Positions 1 through 6,498 of a DNA stretch of 6,498 nucleotides are shown here, in pieces. This DNA comes from CAZOHN01 sp964579325. Its GTDB lineage: Bacteria > Pseudomonadota > Alphaproteobacteria > Rhodobacterales > Rhodobacteraceae. The position numbers and the translations under genes are program-made. Each line of letters opens with the position of its first letter. Position 1 is the first letter of the stretch. The stretch spans positions 1 through 6,498 of the forward strand of contig CAZOHN010000201.1 in the NCBI GenBank assembly GCA_964579325.1. Direction: 5' to 3'. Under the pieces are notes generated by a model. That model saw nothing but the letters and a program-made list of their open reading frames with translations. It did not search any database and had not been told where the DNA came from.

Positions 1-1
1 C

Positions 2-828
<827 letters not shown>

Positions 829-832
<4 letters not shown>

Positions 833-1977
833 TCGACATCATCCGCTACGACGACGACCCCAAGGCCGCGCTCATGCGCGAGGACTGGGGCCGGGGCGGG
901 TTCGTCCGCGCGACCTCCGAGAGGGATTACGTCTCCCCGCGACTGTCGGATGGCGAAGGCGGGCTGACCGAGGTGCAGTCCGAGGCCGTCCTCAATATGC
1001 GCCTGCGCTCGCTGCGCCGGCTGGAGGAGATCGAGCTGCGCAAGGAATACGACGCGCTGCTGCTCGAACGCGCCGGCCTCGAAGACCTTCTGGCCGACGA
1101 CAAGCTGCAATGGGGCCGCATCGCCGAGGAGTTGCGCGAGGTCCGCAAGGCGTTCGGCCGCGACACCCCCGGCGGGGCCCGCCGGACCAACTTCGCCGAC
1201 GCCGCCGAGACCCCCGACATCGCGCCCGAGGACATGATCGAACGCGAGCCGGTGACGGTCATCCTCTCCCGCATGGGCTGGGTTCGGGCGATGAAGGGCC
1301 ACATCGCGCCCGAGACCGAGGTGAAGTTCAAGGATGGCGACGGGCCGGGCTTCCAGGTCCATGCCGAGACCACCGACAAGGTTCTCGTCTTCGCTTCGAC
1401 GGGCCGGTTCTACACGCTTTCGCCCGCCTCCCTTCCCGGCGGCCGTGGCATGGGCGAGCCCCTGCGCCTGATGATCGACCTGCCGAACGAGGCCGAGGTC
1501 GTGGCGCTCATGGTCCACCGCGCGGATGGCAAGCTGATCGTCGCTTCGACGGACGGCGACGGGTTCATCGTTCCCGAGGCCGAGGTCGTGGCGCAGACCC
1601 GCGCCGGAAAGCAGGTGCTCAACCTCTCGGACGGTGCGAAGGCGGCCGTCTGCCGACCTGTCGAGGGCGATCACGTCGCGGTCGTGTCGAAGAACCGCCG
1701 GCTGATCGTGTTCCCGCTCGCCGAGCTTCCCGAGATGACCCGCGGCAAGGGCGTGCGGCTCCAGAAGTACAACATGGTGCGCGGCCGGCAAGGCGTGCTC
1801 GAACTCGACGGCGGCCTGTCCGACCTCACCACCTTCCAGCTTGCCGAGGGCCTCGCCTGGGCCATGCCGAACGGCCAGACCCGGCGCGAGACCGGCATCG
1901 CCGATTGGGTGGTAAAGCGTGGCGGCGTCGGCAAGCAGCCGCCCCACGGCTTCCCTCGCGACAATCGCTTCACCTGA
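829..1977 (+). CDS. parC: ParC C-terminal portion (end of coiled coil, gate helices and beta-pinwheel CTD)
   Basis: This continues ParC in the second frame. Homology extends upstream of the only available start, GTG 829, back to about base 796 (GFITAYLNLDR), so the GTG is where an independent product could start, not the natural ParC boundary. It begins VIDIIRYDDDPKAALM, then LTEVQSEAVLNMRLRSLRRLEE, the conserved end of the core, with more coiled-coil residues after it. From about 1240 onward comes a ParC-type C-terminal beta-pinwheel with repeated strands (VFASTGRFYTL, IVASTDGDGFIV, VVSKNRRLIVFPL) and the ParC-like RGKGVRLQKY. This domain binds and bends DNA and sets substrate preference. 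No Shine-Dalgarno sequence precedes the GTG; its TG is shared with the preceding stop (GTGA). The product from GTG would be 382 aa and would lack the catalytic Tyr. Confidence 0.85.
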
Positions 1978-1981
1978 TCCC

Positions 1982-1999
1982 GGGGGCCGCCGGCCCCTT
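1982..1999 (+). terminator. GC hairpin after parC, possible intrinsic terminator
   Basis: GGGGCC (1983-1988) can pair with GGCCCC (1992-1997) across a GCC loop, and a G-T wobble (1982/1998) extends the stem to seven pairs. It lies 5 nt after the parC stop in the short gap between convergent genes, where a terminator is expected. Only a poor T run follows (TTGTCCCT). No comparable T tract lies on the other strand, so it would serve parC more than the RNase gene. Confidence 0.35.
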
Positions 2000-2046
2000 G
2001 TCCCTCACCGACTTGAAATCTTGCAAGTATCTGAAGGAATACGGGA

Positions 2047-2679
2047 TTACTGCCGCGGCGGCTCCATCAGCGCGTCGGGCATCCGGCAATCGCGACTCAC
2101 GTCGGCACCGCAGCGGCGCGGGTCGAGGTCGCGCGTCAGGCACACCCGCGCCTCCTGGATCCTCCCGGCCCGGCAGGTGATCGTCACCATGTCGGCGCTC
2201 CACCCCGGGTTGGCTTCCAGGAACGCCTCCTCCACCACCGCCGCCGGAAGGCTGACGGCCTCGTCGAGCCGCTCGAATACGTCCGGAAGGACCACCCGGT
2301 CCAGCGCCTCGCGCGCGGTCGCGAAGTAGTCCTCGGGCGACAGCCCCGAGCAGCGGCCATGCTTGCGCCACTGGTGCCAAGCGTTGCCGGACTCTCCCAT
2401 GACATCCGCCATCGCCGCCGTCTCGCGGCGCGAGGGGTCGTGGGCGGTAGTCCGGCAGAAACTCGGCCAGCCCTCCTCGAACTGCGGCCACAATCCATGC
2501 ACCACCCAGCCTACGCGGCGCTCGCACTGCGGGCTGCCCCGGTCGTCGCCTTCCAGGGCGCACCAGGTCGGCGACCAGCTCAGCGACAGCACGTAATAGT
2601 CGAAGTCTCCTGCCCGCTCGCCCTCTGCCAGCGCGGGCGTGCCGCACAGGGTGGCCGCGAGGATCATGGCAAACCGCAT
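2047..2679 (-). CDS. Secreted ribonuclease T2 family protein
   Basis: This is a 210-aa T2-family endoribonuclease, which cleaves RNA through 2',3'-cyclic phosphate intermediates and acts in the periplasm or outside the cell. Residues 1-18 form a signal peptide with an ALA|E cleavage site. Mature sequence starts DFDYYVLSLSWSPTWC, typical of the family. Active-site motif CAS I is VVHGLWP (His61). CAS II is WHQWRKHGRC (His102, Gln103, His107). Eight cysteines in the mature part (40, 52, 75, 110, 169, 180, 190, 198) could make four disulfides. The start at ATG 2677-2679 is chosen because GGGAGGG lies 9 nt upstream (2689-2695) and because it gives a clean signal peptide; the open frame upstream is only the antisense of trcR. 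The family's catalytic Glu in CAS II (HEW) is Gln here, which may lower activity or may be a subgroup trait. It is convergent with parC and divergent from trcR. Confidence 0.9.
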   Translation of the reverse strand: MRFAMILAATLCGTPALAEGERAGDFDYYVLSLSWSPTWCALEGDDRGSPQCERRVGWVVHGLWPQFEEGWPSFCRTTAHDPSRRETAAMADVMGESGNAWHQWRKHGRCSGLSPEDYFATAREALDRVVLPDVFERLDEAVSLPAAVVEEAFLEANPGWSADMVTITCRAGRIQEARVCLTRDLDPRRCGADVSRDCRMPDALMEPPRQ

Positions 2680-2695
2680 TCGCTCTTTCCCTCCC

Positions 2696-2708
2696 GGCGC
2701 GTCGCGCC
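2696..2708. repeat. 13-bp palindrome next to TATATA, candidate operator
   Basis: The perfect 6-bp arms GGCGCG and CGCGCC flank a single T and touch a TATATA block. A duplex palindrome placed at a -10-like element suggests a dimeric repressor site. In a GC-rich genome such a palindrome can also arise by chance, and no regulator family is implied. Confidence 0.3.
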
Positions 2709-2743
2709 TATATACAACCCGATTTCCCCGCATTCGGAGAATC

Positions 2744-2774
2744 CCGGGCGCCCCGCCCGGAGCCGGTTCCCGGC
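2744..2774 (+). other. Two tandem hairpins in the presumed trcR 5' leader
   Basis: CCGGGCG (2744-2750) pairs perfectly with CGCCCGG (2754-2760) over a CCC loop. Immediately after it, GCCGG (2762-2766) pairs with CCGGC (2770-2774) over TTC. Both lie upstream of the unpaired-looking purine-rich ribosome-binding site at 2791. If transcription starts near the TATATA block at 2709, both are in the leader mRNA. They could affect mRNA stability or translation; neither has a T tract typical of a terminator. Confidence 0.35.
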
Positions 2775-2803
2775 GCGGGAGAGTAGTGTCAAGGAGCACG
2801 CGG

Positions 2804-3568
2804 ATGAACAAGCCCCTCATGGCCAAGGCCACCGCCGTCTGGCTGGTGGACAACACCACCCTCAGCTTCAAGCAGATCGCCGACTTCTGCGGCATGCACG
2901 AACTGGAGGTGCAGGGCATTGCCGATGGCGACGTCGCCGTGGGCGTCAAGGGCTTCGACCCCATCGCCAACAACCAGCTCGAACAGATCGAGATCACCCG
3001 AGCCGAGGCTGACCCCACCTATCGCATGCGGCTCAAGTACAACGCCGCCGCCGTGGGCGAGGAGAAACGCCGCGGTCCGCGCTACACCCCGCTCTCCAAG
3101 CGTCAGGACCGCCCGGCGGCGATCCTCTGGCTCGTCAAGTTCCATCCCGAACTGACCGACGGCCAGATCGGCAAGCTGGTCGGCACCACCAAGCCAACGA
3201 TCCAGACGATCCGCGACCGCAGCCATTGGAACATCGGCAACATCCAGCCCATCGACCCCGTTGCGCTGGGCCTTTGCCGCCAGTCCGAACTCGACGCCGC
3301 CGTGCAGAAGGCTGCCAAGAAGAAGGCGGCCGAAGGCGGCCTGATGACCGACGACGAACGCCGCAAGCTCGTCTCGACCGAGACCTCGCTCGGCATGTCG
3401 CCCGAGGCCAAGATCCCCTCCGCCATCGCCGGGCTCGAGACTTTCTCGTTGTCGGACGATGACGAGGACGAGAACCGCGGCCCCGACATCGTCGACGCCG
3501 ACAAACTCTTCAATCTCCCGGCCTCGGGCGACGACGACGAGGACGACGACGACCCCCGCGGCCGCTGA
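2804..3568 (+). CDS. trcR: DUF1013 family cell-cycle transcriptional regulator TrcR
   Basis: This is a 254-aa protein of the alphaproteobacterial DUF1013/TrcR family. The family has been characterised in Caulobacter as associating with RNA polymerase and affecting cell-cycle gene transcription. ATG 2804 is chosen because AAGGAG lies 7 nt upstream and homologs, as I recall them, begin similarly; the frame remains open upstream but without family-like sequence. Residues 7-45 (AKATAVWLVDNTTLSFKQIA) look like a first helix-turn-helix-like unit. Residues 104-145 (AAILWLVKFHPELTDGQIGK, TTKPTIQTIRDRSHWN) form a clearer second one. A lysine-rich stretch (KAAKKKAA, about 169-176) and a MTDDERRKLV segment follow. 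The tail (about 217-250) is strongly acidic, ending DDDEDDDD-PRGR. RNase T2 diverges from it upstream, and pepT follows 60 bp later on the same strand. Identity is secure; its regulon in this organism is not known from sequence. Confidence 0.9.
   Translation: MNKPLMAKATAVWLVDNTTLSFKQIADFCGMHELEVQGIADGDVAVGVKGFDPIANNQLEQIEITRAEADPTYRMRLKYNAAAVGEEKRRGPRYTPLSKRQDRPAAILWLVKFHPELTDGQIGKLVGTTKPTIQTIRDRSHWNIGNIQPIDPVALGLCRQSELDAAVQKAAKKKAAEGGLMTDDERRKLVSTETSLGMSPEAKIPSAIAGLETFSLSDDDEDENRGPDIVDADKLFNLPASGDDDEDDDDPRGR
3530..3553 (+). repeat. GAC/GAG triplet tract encoding the acidic tail of TrcR
   Basis: Eight consecutive codons (three GAC, one GAG, four GAC) encode Asp243-Asp250. A shorter acidic run lies upstream around 3452-3475. 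Such a tract can change length in frame by slippage. Confidence 0.7.
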
Positions 3569-3602
3569 CCGGAGCCTGCTTGACAGTCGCCGGCGATCGG
3601 GT

Positions 3603-3626
3603 CCCCATCCGGCCAAACGGATGGGG
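3603..3626 (+). promoter_or_regulatory. Perfect 9-bp hairpin overlapping the pepT ribosome-binding site
   Basis: CCCCATCCG (3603-3611) is exactly complementary to CGGATGGGG (3618-3626), with the 6-nt loop GCCAAA. The 3' arm contributes the GGGG of GGGGAG (3623-3628), the only Shine-Dalgarno-like sequence before pepT. It starts 34 nt after the trcR stop and is not followed by a T tract, which argues against an intrinsic terminator. RBS sequestration in trcR-pepT read-through mRNA is the more natural reading, but this is inference. Confidence 0.5.
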
Positions 3627-3628
3627 AG

Positions 3629-4873
3629 ATGGATGTGAGGACCGACTTCGACAGTGAACTGGAGGAACGCCTCGTCCGCTACTGCGCCATCGACAGCCAG
3701 AGCGACGAAACCTCCCCCACCCGGCCCAGCACCGAACGCCAGTTCGGCATGCTCAACCTTCTGGCCGCGGAACTGCGCGAAATCGGTGCGACGGACGTCC
3801 GCATCACCGATTATGGGACCGTCCTGGCCACCATCCCCGGAACCGTCGCCGGCGCGCCCACCATCGGCCTGCTTGCCCACGTCGACACCGCACCCGCCTT
3901 CAACGCCACCGGCGTCAAGCCTCGCGTGCACCGCGCCTGGAACGGCGGCCCGATCACCTACCCCGACGCGCCCGACCTCACCCTCACGCCCGAAGCTGCG
4001 CCTTACCTCGGAGAGAAGGTCGGCCACGACATCGTCACCGCCTCGGGCGCCACGCTTCTGGGCGCCGACGACAAGGCGGGAGTCGCCATCGCCATGACAC
4101 TGGCGCGCTATCTCCTCACGACCGACGGCCTCCGCCACGGCCCCGTCCGCCTCGCCTTCACTCCCGACGAGGAGATCGGACGCGGCGTCGATCCGCGCCT
4201 GCCGGCCGACCTCGGCGCCGCCTTCGCCTACACCCTCGACGGCTCGAAGGTGGGCGAGATCGAGTATGAGAGCTTCTCCGCAGATGGCGCGGTCGTCCGC
4301 ATCACCGGCGTCTCGGCTCATCCCGGCTGGGCCAAGGGCCGCCTCGTCAATGCTCTCACCCTCGCCGCCCGCATCGTCGCCGCGCTGCCCGCCGGCCAGA
4401 CGCCCGAGCAGACCGAGGGCCGCGAGGGGTTCCTGCACCTCTACGAACTCAAGGGCACCGCCGCCGAGGCGGAACTGAAATTCATCCTGCGCGACTTCGA
4501 GCGCGAAGGATTGGCGGCCAAGGGAGAGCTCCTCCGCCAGACCTGCGCCGCCGTCGCCGCGGGCGAACCCCGCGCGACCGTCGAGGTCGAGATCCGGCCG
4601 CAGTACCGCAACATGCGCTACTGGCTGGAAACCGACATGACCCCGGTCGACCTCGCCTGCGACGCCGCCCGCGACCTCGGGATCGACCCCGTCTCGGTCC
4701 CGATCCGCGGCGGCACCGACGGCTCGCGCCTCACCGAAATGGGCGTGCCCTGCCCGAACATCTTCACCGGGATGCAGGAAATCCACGGCCCGCTTGAATG
4801 GATCAGCGTGCAGGACATGGCGGCCGCCACGCGCCTCTGCGTTCGGCTGCTGGAGCGCGCGGCGGAGGACTAG
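3629..4873 (+). CDS. pepT: Peptidase T (tripeptide aminopeptidase, M20B family)
   Basis: This 414-aa cytoplasmic dinuclear zinc aminopeptidase removes N-terminal residues from tripeptides. Its length matches the family (E. coli PepT is about 408 aa). Metal and catalytic motifs are all present: LLAHVDT (His84, Asp86), LLGADDKAG (Asp147/148), FTPDEEIGRG (Glu181 general base, Glu182 metal ligand), YTLDGSKVGEIEYES (Asp204), SAHPGWAKG (His231, in the dimerisation lid) and RGGTDGSRLTEMGVPCPN followed by FTGMQEIHGPLEW (His386). No key residue is missing. Start choice is uncertain. ATG 3629 directly abuts GGGGAG (3623-3628) with no spacer, while the in-frame GTG 3635 has an ideal 6-nt gap and would give 412 aa. 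A hairpin covers most of that ribosome-binding site. It is co-oriented with trcR 60 bp upstream; no terminator is visible after its TAG. Confidence 0.95.
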   Translation: MDVRTDFDSELEERLVRYCAIDSQSDETSPTRPSTERQFGMLNLLAAELREIGATDVRITDYGTVLATIPGTVAGAPTIGLLAHVDTAPAFNATGVKPRVHRAWNGGPITYPDAPDLTLTPEAAPYLGEKVGHDIVTASGATLLGADDKAGVAIAMTLARYLLTTDGLRHGPVRLAFTPDEEIGRGVDPRLPADLGAAFAYTLDGSKVGEIEYESFSADGAVVRITGVSAHPGWAKGRLVNALTLAARIVAALPAGQTPEQTEGREGFLHLYELKGTAAEAELKFILRDFEREGLAAKGELLRQTCAAVAAGEPRATVEVEIRPQYRNMRYWLETDMTPVDLACDAARDLGIDPVSVPIRGGTDGSRLTEMGVPCPNIFTGMQEIHGPLEWISVQDMAAATRLCVRLLERAAED

Positions 4874-4993
4874 CCGCGCCGGAAACGGTTTCGGAGGCCG
4901 GGGCCCTGAGACGAGCGCAGCACGGACATACGCGGGGCAAAGTCGGCCACGACGGTCTCGTTCGCTTCCGCGAATCTGTCTGGGGACCGGGCC

Positions 4994-5581
4994 ATGACCA
5001 TTGCAAGCCGCCAGAACGCGAAGGCACCAAAAGCGCCCTGCAAGGCACTTCTGGCCGCCCTCGCAACCTCCGCGCTCCCACTGGCCGCGTCAGCCGAAGT
5101 GACTGCGACACCATGGCTGGAATTGGTCCATGCCTGCGTGGACGTCATCGTCGATCAGTCCTTCCGGCCGCTCGAGGGCTACCCGCCAGCCCCGTTCACC
5201 GCCGGCTTGCCAGGCCGCAGGGAATATTCGGTCCATAACGCGTCGCGGACCCACGTCGTCGTCGCAACCCTCGTCCGGGATGGTTGGGTCGATTGCCACG
5301 TGCGCGAGTCAGTGGAGAACGACAGATCGCGCTGGCGGGCGGTGGCGGCCGCCTGGAGCGAGGCGTGGGCGACGGAATTTCCCCGGCCCGAATTTGTCCA
5401 GATCCGATCGGTTTTCAATCCCGACAATCCCTTTCCCGGCGCACTGCGCTGCGGGGAGGATGGCAGCATTCTGACTGTCATGCCCACGCTCCGGGCGAAC
5501 CTCCACTTCCGGGTCGAGGTCACCCTCGACGCGACCGAGCGTGGCGTCGGCCTCTGCGCCGAAAGCGCGAGTCAGCGATGA
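4994..5581 (+). CDS. Exported hypothetical protein with four cysteines
   Basis: I do not recognise this 195-aa protein. The N terminus has a long basic n-region (Lys10, Lys13, Lys17), a hydrophobic stretch LLAALATSALPLAASA and an ASA|EV signal peptidase I site after residue 34, so it is probably periplasmic or secreted. The mature part has just four cysteines (48, 101, 153, 188), enough for two disulfides, and mixed beta-like segments (HVVVATLVRDGWVDCHV, LHFRVEVTLDA) around a Trp-rich helix (SRWRAVAAAWSEAWATEF). No transmembrane segment or catalytic motif is apparent. ATG 4994 is preceded by GGGGA (4982-4986) at 7 nt. It lies 120 bp downstream of pepT on the same strand and is convergent with the flavoprotein gene. 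Its frame is supported by the signal peptide; overlapping antisense frames give nonsense-like sequence. Confidence 0.72.
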   Translation: MTIASRQNAKAPKAPCKALLAALATSALPLAASAEVTATPWLELVHACVDVIVDQSFRPLEGYPPAPFTAGLPGRREYSVHNASRTHVVVATLVRDGWVDCHVRESVENDRSRWRAVAAAWSEAWATEFPRPEFVQIRSVFNPDNPFPGALRCGEDGSILTVMPTLRANLHFRVEVTLDATERGVGLCAESASQR

Positions 5582-5749
5582 CGCAAGGCGCCGCGCTTCG
5601 CCGGCAGCTGCCCGGGAGGCACAACTCCACCCTGCCCATTGCAGTCACGGAGCGATCCGGCATCTCGCCCACCGGCCGCGGTTTCCTCTTGCACCCCTGT
5701 TCCGATACCCCGGCCGCAGCCCGCGTCCTCCCCCACCGGTACCGCGCGC
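5582..5749. other. Convergent intergenic spacer, no feature recognised
   Basis: This 168-bp gap separates the stops of the exported-protein gene and the flavoprotein gene. It is GC-rich, and I found neither a clean hairpin with a T tract nor a plausible small gene in it. An open frame crossing it on the plus strand is a shadow of its neighbours. Confidence 0.5.
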
Positions 5750-6403
5750 CTAGTACATCGTCCTTCGGTACTCCGCTTCGAGGTCGGCATCGAGCTTGCG
5801 CACCTCCTCGGGGTCCTTGGGCGCGCCGCTGGTCTGGTCGAGGATGATTTCCGGCAGCGACGGCATCTCCCCGCGGTCCTGGCGCTGCGCCGGGTCCCAC
5901 AGCTTCGCGCGCCGGAACGCCTTGGCGCAGTGCAGGTACACCTCTTCCACCGTCACCACGATGGCAAGCGTCGGCACCCGGTCGTTCACCGCCATCCGGG
6001 CCAGCAGGTCAGGGTCGCGGGTCAGTCGAGCGCGGCCGTTCACGCGCAAGGTGTCGTCGAAGCCCGGCACCAGGAACAGCAAGCCCACCGCCGGGTTGGC
6101 CACGATGTTCGCCAGCGTGTCCAGCCGGTTGTTGCCCGGCCGGTCGGGGATTGCCAGCGTCCGGTCGTCGAGGACCTGCACGAAGCCGGGAGGGTCGCCG
6201 CGCGGGCTGACGTCCGCCGTCCCGGCTGCCGATTGCGTCCCGATGCACAGGAATGGCGACCGCGCGAGGAACGCCCGGGCATGGAGGTCGAGCCGGTCAA
6301 GGCACTTGCGCGCCGCGAGGTCGTGCGTGGGCGGATAGAGCGCCCGCAACGCCGCCTCGTCCGCCACCACGTACTCCGGCTTCAACCCGATCCCGCCCGC
6401 CAT
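5750..6403 (-). CDS. Pyridoxamine 5'-phosphate oxidase (PPOX) family FMN-binding protein, MSMEG_1061-like
   Basis: This 217-aa protein of the split-barrel flavin-binding superfamily most resembles the MSMEG_1061-type PPOX group. Residues 41-130 carry the core: ARAFLARSPFLCIGT, then ADVSPRGDPPGFVQVLDD, then LAIPDRPGNNRLDTLANI (phosphate and FMN contacts expected around Arg88-Arg93), then NPAVGLLFLVPGFDDTLRVN and GRARLT. The C-terminal third has VEEVYLHCAKAFRRAKLWDP, typical of this subgroup. Members are thought to bind FMN or a related flavin and act as redox enzymes; the substrate is not known, and true PNP oxidase (PdxH) is not implied. The start at ATG 6401-6403 is supported by GGGAGG 6 nt upstream (6410-6415). 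A probable upstream gene ends 27 nt before it, suggesting co-transcription. Confidence 0.88.
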   Translation of the reverse strand: MAGGIGLKPEYVVADEAALRALYPPTHDLAARKCLDRLDLHARAFLARSPFLCIGTQSAAGTADVSPRGDPPGFVQVLDDRTLAIPDRPGNNRLDTLANIVANPAVGLLFLVPGFDDTLRVNGRARLTRDPDLLARMAVNDRVPTLAIVVTVEEVYLHCAKAFRRAKLWDPAQRQDRGEMPSLPEIILDQTSGAPKDPEEVRKLDADLEAEYRRTMY

Positions 6404-6430
6404 GCCCTGCCTCCCGCCTGCCCCTTGGCC

Positions 6431-6498
6431 TCACCGCACCACCTCCAGCATTCGCCGGAGGCCGCGTCCTGTCCAGCCCCGGCTTCTTCCGACCCCAA
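6431..6498 (-). CDS. Possible 3' end of an upstream gene, product unknown (partial)
   Basis: On the minus strand one frame reads GVGRSRGWTGRGLRRMLEVVR and stops at TGA (6431-6433), 27 nt before the flavoprotein start. The composition (RRMLEVVR) and spacing fit the tail of a co-directional gene. Only 21 residues are visible, another frame is also open here, and no family can be named. Confidence 0.3.
   Translation of the reverse strand, partial: GVGRSRGWTGRGLRRMLEVVR

Larger units (their letters stand above)
2680..2803. promoter_or_regulatory. Divergent control region between RNase T2 and trcR
   Basis: This 124-bp gap must hold the start signals of both genes. In order it contains the RNase gene's Shine-Dalgarno (minus strand, 2689-2695), a palindrome GGCGCG-T-CGCGCC (2696-2708), an AT block TATATA (2709-2714) that could serve as a -10 element on either strand, a GAATC site (2739-2743), two GC hairpins (2744-2760 and 2762-2774) and the trcR Shine-Dalgarno AAGGAG (2791-2796). 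I see no convincing -35 hexamer for either direction, so promoter direction is not resolved. The role of each element is inference. Confidence 0.5.

Noticed and set aside
2011..2028. AT-rich inverted repeat ACTTG...CAAGT downstream of the RNase gene
   Set aside because: Five weak pairs with an 8-nt loop and no following T run on the minus strand are too weak to call a terminator.
2639..2803. N-terminal extension of trcR to base 2639
   Set aside because: The extra 55 residues are Arg/Pro-rich, overlap the divergent RNase start and lack family similarity. ATG 2804 has AAGGAG at 7 nt.
2680..3018. N-terminal extension of the RNase T2 frame to base 3018
   Set aside because: The extra 113 residues are antisense to trcR and its leader. 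The internal ATG at 2679 has a good Shine-Dalgarno sequence and begins a signal peptide.
2789..4786. A 665-codon open frame on the minus strand
   Set aside because: It runs antisense to trcR and pepT, both of which have full family motifs. Its sequence is Gly/Ala/Asp/Val-rich and repetitive, typical of the mirror frame of GC-rich genes.
4961..4974. Small hairpin TTCGC-TTCC-GCGAA before the exported-protein gene
   Set aside because: It has only five pairs, no T tract, and is not positioned over the ribosome-binding site; it is likely chance.
5284..5847. A 187-codon plus-strand frame spanning the exported-protein gene and the convergent spacer
   Set aside because: It lies out of frame with the signal-peptide protein and runs antisense into the flavoprotein gene, with Arg/Gly/Pro-rich content and no motif.

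Overview
The window is GC-rich and densely coded. It most likely comes from an alphaproteobacterial chromosome, probably Rhodobacterales/Rhodobacteraceae-like. The best marker is a complete DUF1013/TrcR cell-cycle regulator, a family known from Alphaproteobacteria. The ParC sequence also matches my memory of that group. I see no mobile element, CRISPR array, tRNA or rRNA.

Layout: (1) bases 1-1977, plus strand: the 3' three quarters or so of parC (topoisomerase IV subunit A). It enters just before the catalytic tyrosine and is split near base 796 by what looks like a 10-nt deletion, leaving two frames that overlap at GTGA. (2) 1978-2046: a short convergent spacer with a GC hairpin. (3) 2047-2679, minus: a secreted RNase T2 whose second active-site motif has Gln where the family normally has Glu. 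(4) 2680-2803: a divergent regulatory gap with a 13-bp palindrome, a TATATA block, a GANTC (CcrM-type) site and two small hairpins. (5) 2804-3568, plus: trcR with an acidic tail. (6) 3569-3628: a spacer with a perfect 9-bp hairpin whose 3' arm contains most of the pepT Shine-Dalgarno sequence. (7) pepT, plus: peptidase T, M20B family. (8) 4994-5581, plus: an unrecognised small exported protein with four cysteines in the mature part. (9) 5750-6403, minus: a PPOX-type FMN-binding flavoprotein. It follows the probable tail of another minus-strand gene that runs off the window edge.

The genes do not form one pathway. They are housekeeping or general functions: DNA decatenation, RNA degradation in the periplasm, cell-cycle transcription and tripeptide hydrolysis. 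trcR and pepT are co-oriented and only about 60 bp apart, so read-through is possible. RNase T2 and trcR diverge from a shared control region.

I found no convincing new multi-gene system. The items most worth a second look are the parC lesion, the hairpin over the pepT ribosome-binding site, the natural Glu-to-Gln change in RNase T2, and the unknown secreted protein.
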